Below, piece after piece: positions 8,274 to 15,700 of a stretch of DNA of 64,000 bases. This DNA is from Chloroflexota bacterium (GTDB lineage: Bacteria; Chloroflexota; Anaerolineae; Anaerolineales; Anaerolineaceae). The stretch lies in contig JAMCRR010000096.1 in NCBI GenBank assembly GCA_023381565.1, positions 205,256 through 269,255 on the forward strand, in the 5' to 3' direction. Made by a program: the position numbers and the translations under genes. The notes beneath the pieces are model-generated. The model had not been told where the DNA came from. It made no database searches and was given only the letters and a program-made list of their open reading frames with translations. Position 1 is the stretch's first letter. Every line of letters begins with the position of its first letter.

Positions 8274-11000
8274 TTAAAAGCCTCGATAATCACTTAAAGT
8301 AATTGTCCGTACCAGAGAGGGGATTGATTCTCTTGACCCATTTACAGGGATCAGGGACGATAGATCCATCGGGACGCGATGGCTGATGAGTTTTGCCAGC
8401 AAACGAATCATCGATGGGTAGTCATCGGCACCCTTGCGATTGATCGACATGGCTGCATGAGGCCGCCCTTTGAGTATCTCTCCAATCCACTTCGAGGAGT
8501 TGCTTCCGGCACCCAACTCGATAAAAATCCGTGCACCGTCCGCATATACCTGGTTGACCAAACGCGGGAAGTCCAGGGGTGAGCAAAGGGTTCTGGCGAT
8601 TGAATGGGCAATCTTCTGGCTGTCGAGTTCCACCGGCTTGTATCCTGCGGCTGAATACAAGGCAATGTCTGGATTGTGATTGATCGGAAATGTGTGCAGC
8701 TTGACGAGTTCGTCATATCCTGAAGCCATTGGCTCGCAATGCAGAACGTGATCGAAAGGCGCCCTGAGTGAGGAGCAGTGTAAACGTTGGATCACGTTTC
8801 TACAGCCTTGCGGATCGCCGCCGATCACCACTTGCCGGGGGGTATTGATATGGGTCAGGTATACGCGCTGCTCAGATGCAAGCTCTGCGATTACTTTTTC
8901 GGGCGCAGTCATCAGCAGAAAATTCTGCCAGAGGTTGTCGTCCACTGCCTCTTCCTGAGCGGGAGGCATTCCCCAGAAGCTGCGCACTGCATTTTTCGGC
9001 CCGGTAAGTTGCGAACGGAATAAAGATGAAGAGTTGAGCTGGCTGCTGCCCGGGTCGGCGTCTTTCCAGACCTGCGTGGCGAAAAACATACTTGTTTCGC
9101 CCAGGCTGTAGCCAAAAGCAGAACGCGGATGGATACCGAAATACTCACGGAGGATCAGGGTAAATAAGACCGCTACGCTCGTTCCCGAAGTCAGCATGGC
9201 AATCGCATCTTGATTTAACCTGGCCTCATAAGCTTCGATTTCCTGAGAAGATAACGCCGATAAGCTGCGTGGGTAAAGAGTTAATTCCTGCAGAACCTGC
9301 CCTATATCTCGGGTCTGGTCAGAAAATAAGGTGTAGACTTTTGGGAAAAGGTGGAAAAGGTCTTTTCCCAAGCCGATGAATGAGTTAAACGCTCCCGGGT
9401 AGACAAAAGACACCCCGCCTGAGTATCCTAAGGGATCGGCTGTGAAATAGCTGCCTAAGGGCGTCTGCCAATCGGCATGCTTATCTACAGCCGTCTGTAT
9501 CCCGTTTTGGGCATACTCGATCTCTTTCACCAGCTCGTCCTGATTTCCACCGACGAGGCTTAACGCGTAATAGGCTTCTGGGTGAGCCAGATACTCCCGG
9601 ATAGCTTGAATCGAGAGAGTGCGATAATCGCCTCCCTCTGAAAGCATGGTCTTGAGAGTGGCCAACTGACTCAGGATTCCCAAGGGTGAGGAGGCGGTTA
9701 AGGGAAGCAAGCGAAATGCCTGATGGGTAAGGAATTGGTTCTCGGGGACTGCGTGCAATCCGTTCTCGGTGATCAGAATATGAACGCCTGCACCGTCCGG
9801 CGACTGATCGTGCAGGTCAGCCACCCGGCGCTGACCTGCCCCCACGAACCAGGATTTAGAGCCAGATGGAATATAAAAAGCTGAGCCTTCCAGGATTGAA
9901 GGTGTTTCAGAAGCCTGCCATGGGGAAAAGGATGGCAAGACTCGATGGTACAGGCACCAGGCAGCTTTGATCAGGCCTGCCAGCCCGGATAATCGGCGTG
10001 TATCTCCGACGAGCGCCTGGAGACTCCCGAATGCACATGTCAGCCCCGCATCCGATTTCGGATACATCTTTGCCAGACCCGACAATCCCACGGAGTTGTC
10101 TTTTATTTCCGACCACGGTACTGCTTCAAGATACCCTACTTCAGAAGAGGGTATCTCATTTAGGGTAAATGCGTTCTGACACGCGCATTCTACACTCCCT
10201 ATCGGATCGGACACTGCTGCAGAATCGCCATCCTGCTCACCGGTGGGGAGTCGCTCGATTATTCCATAGATCTTCTCATGGCCTGCCTGCGCGTCGGGTA
10301 TTCTTCTCACCACGACTGCCGCAGCGCCTTCTCCTTGCGGGAAAAGCAGGCTTTCTATAGACGCTTCGGGCGAAGGTTGGATTTGCATCGGGGTTCGTCC
10401 GGGGATGTCGTGCAAGAGATCGATTGCGCCGATCAGGACTGCATCTGCTTCATGAGCCGCCAGTATTCCTGCGGCTGAATGCAGAGCTTGGGTGAGAGGG
10501 CTGCGATCATTCGAGATAGCCAGGGTGGGACCGGTGAAATCCCACAGGTTTGAAATCCAGAAAGGCAGAGTATTACCCTGATTGCTGCCAGCTACCGGCT
10601 CGCCAATCATTAATTTATCAGGACCGGCAATCACAATCACACCGATTTCACACGAAAGATCGTTTTCACAACTGAAACCTGCGTCAAGCAGTGCACGACG
10701 GGCAACTTTGAGCATGAGCAGGTCTTCCGCCGGTAGAGTGCCGACCTCATCCGGAGAGATACCCAGCTCGGCAAGATCCAGGTCGAAGGAGCTGATGCGT
10801 GAGATCAGTACATTTTCCTTCCGTGATAGACTCTCTCGGATTGCGACTTGCTCAAATGCCGGCGCAGAGGAATAGATGCCCTGACCGAGAGCATCTATTC
10901 CATCGTAATCCCCTACAATGGCGTCCATACCGGTGATAGCCATTCGAATTTGCGGTGTGGATGCAGAACTTTGAGTTTTCGGAGGAAGCGAAGTTGCCAT
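8274..11000 (-). CDS. pfaB: PfaB-like protein: inactive ketosynthase-like domain plus acyltransferase
   Basis: The 908-residue protein begins with a ketosynthase-like domain (about 18-390, MAITGMDAIVGDYDGIDAL) followed by an acyltransferase (about 525-830) with the nucleophile in GYSLGE (Ser632). In the KS-like part all three catalytic residues are missing: the Cys position reads Arg (NDRSP, about 166), the first His reads Val (EAVPW, about 294) and the second reads Asp (GDTRR, about 333). A KS-like N-terminus before an AT is the layout of PfaB. The AT may load a starter or extender, or release product; its substrate cannot be read from sequence. It lies 24 bases after pfaA2. Confidence 0.87.
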   Translation of the reverse strand: MATSLPPKTQSSASTPQIRMAITGMDAIVGDYDGIDALGQGIYSSAPAFEQVAIRESLSRKENVLISRISSFDLDLAELGISPDEVGTLPAEDLLMLKVARRALLDAGFSCENDLSCEIGVIVIAGPDKLMIGEPVAGSNQGNTLPFWISNLWDFTGPTLAISNDRSPLTQALHSAAGILAAHEADAVLIGAIDLLHDIPGRTPMQIQPSPEASIESLLFPQGEGAAAVVVRRIPDAQAGHEKIYGIIERLPTGEQDGDSAAVSDPIGSVECACQNAFTLNEIPSSEVGYLEAVPWSEIKDNSVGLSGLAKMYPKSDAGLTCAFGSLQALVGDTRRLSGLAGLIKAAWCLYHRVLPSFSPWQASETPSILEGSAFYIPSGSKSWFVGAGQRRVADLHDQSPDGAGVHILITENGLHAVPENQFLTHQAFRLLPLTASSPLGILSQLATLKTMLSEGGDYRTLSIQAIREYLAHPEAYYALSLVGGNQDELVKEIEYAQNGIQTAVDKHADWQTPLGSYFTADPLGYSGGVSFVYPGAFNSFIGLGKDLFHLFPKVYTLFSDQTRDIGQVLQELTLYPRSLSALSSQEIEAYEARLNQDAIAMLTSGTSVAVLFTLILREYFGIHPRSAFGYSLGETSMFFATQVWKDADPGSSQLNSSSLFRSQLTGPKNAVRSFWGMPPAQEEAVDDNLWQNFLLMTAPEKVIAELASEQRVYLTHINTPRQVVIGGDPQGCRNVIQRLHCSSLRAPFDHVLHCEPMASGYDELVKLHTFPINHNPDIALYSAAGYKPVELDSQKIAHSIARTLCSPLDFPRLVNQVYADGARIFIELGAGSNSSKWIGEILKGRPHAAMSINRKGADDYPSMIRLLAKLISHRVPMDLSSLIPVNGSRESIPSLVRTITLSDYRGF

Positions 11001-11024
11001 TAATTGCTAATTACCATCAAAATA

Positions 11025-12752
11025 TTAGGATTTACCAATAAAGCGTTTCAACTGTTTGCTGATTGTCCCTTCCAGCCCGGTTATCCGCACGAAGAGCTGG
11101 CCTTGCTCGTCTTGTACAAGGATATCCCCTACCACGGAAGTCTCCGATTGGGATACGACTTCCATCGAGACATAAAACCGGGTGTTGAACGGCACCGGCC
11201 GGAACTGCTCGAACTTGTCCAGGCTGGAGGGCAGGCAGGGCGCTTGATAATAAGCTTGCGCCCAAATCAAGAGGCATTGGACAATCGTATCATATATATA
11301 CGGGTTCGCCGTTTGAACCGGGAATTGTCCCTGGGTGTGCTCTTCCACCTGAGGAAGGTAGCACTGCATCGTGAGCTTGTTTGAATCAAGACTCAATACT
11401 CGTTCCACTCCCTGGAAAGAAGGACCGTGGAAAAGGGTACCGTTATGATAAAGATCGACCTCTTCTGCACCCTTCACGGGGTTCGCGTAGACCACATCCA
11501 AAGGCTCAATATGGGGGATTTCGGGCAGTTTGCGGACCAAAGTAACCTGAAGACTGTAATGGTAAAAAGTACGCCCTTTCTGGTTTTGGCTCCATATCAC
11601 AGCATCGAACTTGACCGAGCCGTTTTTATATACTTCTTTCAAGTCCAGAACGTAATCTTTCGAGGTATTATCTTCGAAGACGATCCCTTTGAGGACCTTA
11701 AAATTTTCCAGGCTTAAAAAAGTGTAACCGGGGTACATTTGTTCGCAGGAATTCACTATCCACAGAGCAGCGCATGTAGCTGGGAGAACAGGATGATCGC
11801 CAATCACGTGGTCATATAAGAAGGGGTTATCCTCGAGCTTGAGCTTCCGGCGGATGCGGAATGTTTTCAGCTCACCGCTGAGTTCAGAGGCCATCACTAC
11901 GGGCTGGCTTCCGACGACAACCTGGACGGATTGGTTGTTTCCAGAGGTCAGCTCGTTTACCAGCAGGCGCGTTCCAGCCTCCATCGGGATAACCTGGATG
12001 TTCCGTTCAGTGAAAGCCTTCTTCAGCTCAGGCGTGACCATGCCGCCATCCCAGGGGCCCCAATCGATCGAGACCACATGGCAGGCGGGATGGTATTTTT
12101 TCAGCAGATAAGCCGATTTGTTTAGAATCTCGTTTGCAATTGCGTAGTCTGCCTGGCCAACATTTCCAAAGAAACCGACGATTGAAGAGAAAAGGATCAA
12201 GAAGTCAAGCTGGCCAGGGGGGACGCAGGTCACCAGGTTCTCCAGGCCATCCACTTTTGGCGACAGAACGGTATCGAAATCGCTCCCGGTCTTCTTCTCG
12301 ATCAACTTATCTGCCAGGCTGCCTGCACCGTGGATGATGCCGGTAATAGGCCCTAATTTTGCCACCACCGGCGCCAACTGCTGCAATCCATCGAGGTCGG
12401 ACACGTCTGCGGAGAGATACTGCGCTTGGCCTCCCGCTGCCTGCACAGCCTCGAGGGTATGTTTGATTTCGTTTGTGGATTGGATACGCCGATAGATCTT
12501 CTGGACAGCCATGGGAGTTGGTTTTTCCCCGTTTGCCGTCAGATCGTTCATGATGTGCCTTTTGATCTCGGTTTCATCCCGGCATGTGCTTGCCCAGGCT
12601 GGTTCCGGCTCGGCAATGGAGGAACGCCCCAACAAGATGAATTTGCAATGAGCAAATTTAGCCAGCTCGATTACGCACTGCGCGGTGATCCCCCTGGCGC
12701 CGCCGGTGACCAGGACCACGGAATCCGGATGAATTAAGGGTTCAGCGTTCAT
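11025..12752 (-). CDS. PfaA second half: ketoreductase catalytic subdomain plus PKS-type dehydratase-like domain
   Basis: This 575-residue protein starts directly with the NADPH-binding glycine motif VTGGARGIT (residues 15-23). It carries the SDR catalytic Ser and Tyr in LFSSIVGFFGNVGQADYAIAN (about Ser190 and Tyr203). From about 300 on it is a PKS-type double hotdog with HVIGDHPVLPA (His315) and a second conserved acidic motif near YDTIVQ. Together with PfaA1 it reconstructs a PfaA-type KS-AT-ACP3-KR-DH chain of about 2360 residues. Its ATG overlaps the stop of pfaA1 (ATGA). The KR is thus shared between two polypeptides. It should reduce beta-ketoacyl-ACP intermediates with NADPH. Confidence 0.9.
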   Translation of the reverse strand: MNAEPLIHPDSVVLVTGGARGITAQCVIELAKFAHCKFILLGRSSIAEPEPAWASTCRDETEIKRHIMNDLTANGEKPTPMAVQKIYRRIQSTNEIKHTLEAVQAAGGQAQYLSADVSDLDGLQQLAPVVAKLGPITGIIHGAGSLADKLIEKKTGSDFDTVLSPKVDGLENLVTCVPPGQLDFLILFSSIVGFFGNVGQADYAIANEILNKSAYLLKKYHPACHVVSIDWGPWDGGMVTPELKKAFTERNIQVIPMEAGTRLLVNELTSGNNQSVQVVVGSQPVVMASELSGELKTFRIRRKLKLEDNPFLYDHVIGDHPVLPATCAALWIVNSCEQMYPGYTFLSLENFKVLKGIVFEDNTSKDYVLDLKEVYKNGSVKFDAVIWSQNQKGRTFYHYSLQVTLVRKLPEIPHIEPLDVVYANPVKGAEEVDLYHNGTLFHGPSFQGVERVLSLDSNKLTMQCYLPQVEEHTQGQFPVQTANPYIYDTIVQCLLIWAQAYYQAPCLPSSLDKFEQFRPVPFNTRFYVSMEVVSQSETSVVGDILVQDEQGQLFVRITGLEGTISKQLKRFIGKS

Positions 12753-15700
12753 GCATTCACCTCATTCGTCTGAGGAGTATCCACCACCAGGGTTGTCCGA
12801 CCCCGCGGACTGTAGCCAACCTCGGTGATCAATCGGTTCGGGTCGTAAAATTCTGCCAGAATCCGTTGAGTCGACTCTTCGGGCCCAAACTCCGGGCTCA
12901 GGTCGATTGCCCGGCAAAAGACCGGTTCCCATTCCAGGTTGAGGGTTTTAACCAGCCCAAATAAACCGCCGGTCACCGGGTCAAACTCCGTGCCTTCGCC
13001 CAGGCCAAACTCGCCGTCAAGCCGGACGACGCTCATGAAAGCGCTGCGGACCTGATGGGAAGCCTGCATCAGAGGCTCTTTCAGGTGCTTTGCCGCCAGG
13101 AATACCGATTTGATGATCTCCTTCTCGGGATCCGATAGTGCAAATTTCTCCTGCTTTTCCTGGATTGCCGGGTTTAGATGGATGAAAGTACCCACCGGAC
13201 CATAGTCGGTCTGAATTGCCGAGAGCTGGTGTCCAATTTCATCATCACTGGTTTGCGCCAGGCTCAGGCGTAAGACGCCCTCTGGAAGTTCGGCCTGAGT
13301 AGGGATCAAGGTCTGCGGGAAACCCAGCACGACCACCCGGAACCCTCTTTCGGTGAGAGCTCTGACAAATGACGTCGTCAACTGGGTGCCATCATCTGTT
13401 ACCACGCAAGTGTACTCTTTAGGCATTGAAAATACGAACTGGTCGGGATCTGGGAGGGATTTCAAACGAACAGGACTGCGCTGGAGCAAATCGGTAGATG
13501 CGGCAGCTTCATTTGCCGGCGCCTGAGCGGCTTCCGCGGGTTGTGCCGGGGAGACTGACAGGTAATCCAAAATTTGCTGCAGGGTGCGCAACTCCGATAA
13601 AGCATCTGTACTCACTTTGGGTAAATTAGGAAATTGAGCCTGGATGGCGCCCATGATCTCGACGCGCTTGATCGAATCAATCCCCAGATCGGCTTCCATG
13701 TCCATGCCCAGGTCTAGCATTTCTGCCGGATAGCCGGTTTTTTCACTGACCACTTTACGCAACGCCTCCGCCAGGTCAGCTGGATCTACCGCAGCGGACG
13801 GGTTGAGAGGAGCAGGTTCGGTCGACGCAGCGGATTCCGGCAGGCCGGCTGAAGGGGACGCGGCAGCCGCCGAGAGGACAACTGGTGTTGACGAGGAGCT
13901 TGGAGAGGGTGGGTTGGATGCCAGCCGGTCAAGAATTTGACCCAGCGTCCGCAGCTCGGCGAGCTCATCGGCATTTACCTGAGGTAGTTCCGGGAACCGG
14001 GTTTGCATCGCTCCCATAATTTCGACCCGTTTGATCGAGTCGATTCCCAGATCGGCTTCCATGTCCATGTCCAGGTTGAGCATTTCAGCCGGATACCCGG
14101 TCTTTTCTGATACGATCTTCAATAACGAATCGGTCATGTTCGTCTGATTTGATTGAGACGTCGCTGTAGGGGCTACAGCTTTGACCTCAGACGAGGATGT
14201 TTCGGGTGTTCTAGGCGCTGTATCTGTTGACGATGCGGCAGGAGCATTCTTCGACAAATATTCCCCAATTTGGGCAAGCGTACGCAGCTCCGCAAGCGCC
14301 TCAGGGTCGATTTTTGGAAGATCCGGGAAATGGGATTGCATCGCGCCTAAGATCTCGACTCGCTTGATCGAATCAATGCCCAGGTCGGCTTCCATATCCA
14401 TCCCCGGTTCGAGCATTTCGACCGGATAGCCGGTTTTTTCGCCCACGATCATGAATAGAGCTTTAGTAATCGTCTCGCCATCCACAGAGCTGGCCGGAGC
14501 TGCTGCAGTAGAGCTAATCTCAGGAGGCGGCGTAATTGATGGGGCAGGTTTGAACCCGTTACTGCTGGCCTTTTGCACAGGGTGAGCAGCCGGGATAGGC
14601 TCGAGTACTGGAGCGGGTAACGTGGGTGGTTTCGATACAGGGCTTGAAATTTGCCCAGAGTTTACTGACGGCCGCGCAGGTGTGCTCGATAGAGGTGCTG
14701 CGCCAGTGGATAATAACTGCTGCTGCTGACCGACCAGATCAAACAGGTGGTTTGAAAAATCTGCCTGGCTGTTCAGGTATTTTTCGTGAACATGCAAAGT
14801 TTCTTGCTGCAGGTCATGAAAGCGAGCCATACTGCGCTCGAGGCTTTCCAGAACGGTGGCGAGGCGTTCACCGGTCTGTGTATTTACCCCGTTCGAAAAG
14901 GCAGCATACCCAAGCTGCATAATCTGGGAGAAGGTCTTGGAATATTCCACCTGGTTAGCCAGGTATTGCTCGTGAAGGTGGATAGTCTCGCTCTGGTGAG
15001 CCTGGATTTGAGCCAGGCCGCGTTCCAGATATCCGAGAACCTGGTCAACATCGATACTTGTGACTTGAGCAGTCCAGGGATCCGGAGCGGGTGCAGCCTG
15101 AACGGGGTTGGCGCCAGGCTGAGCAGGGATAGGAGCTGGCGGCATCGCCGCGCTGGTGGGTAAGGCAGCCGCAGGAACAGCCGTGGCGGGCAGGTGCAAA
15201 TGCCCTCCTTCCTTCAAGGCATTTTCGAAAGCTTGCTGGGTTTTCTCGGTGATATAGTAGCCGCCGTTGAGTTTAACGGTGACAGGGCTCTTCTTTTTCG
15301 CCGGAGCAGGTCTGGGAAGCCGCTGGAATGGGTCCACATCGCCGAGGGCGAGGCCGGCTACCCGCAGCTGGAGGACCGCTTCGCGCAGCTGCCGGTCGCT
15401 GTCACCGGAGGGGTTTCCGTTCAAAGCGATGGCGAAATGCGGTTTCCCGGCAAGGATATTTTTTACCAGGTTGGTCAGGACGTTTTTCGGTCCAAACTCG
15501 ATGAAATAGAATCCACCCTCCGCGTAGATGGCTTCGATCTCATCCTTCCAGAGCACGGACTTGAGGATATGTCCGGTGAGGGTCTTGCGGATGCTTTCAG
15601 GGTCGGAGGAGTAGCGCTTGCCTGTGGTATTGGAGAAGACCGGGATCGATGGAGGGTTGAAGGTAACCGCCTGGATTGCTTCTGTAAAAGGTATTTGAGC

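Noticed and set aside
12740..12770. Programmed ribosomal frameshift joining pfaA1 and pfaA2
   Set aside because: No slippery heptamer is evident, the pfaA2 frame is closed a few codons upstream of its ATG, and a GAGGTG site explains separate initiation.
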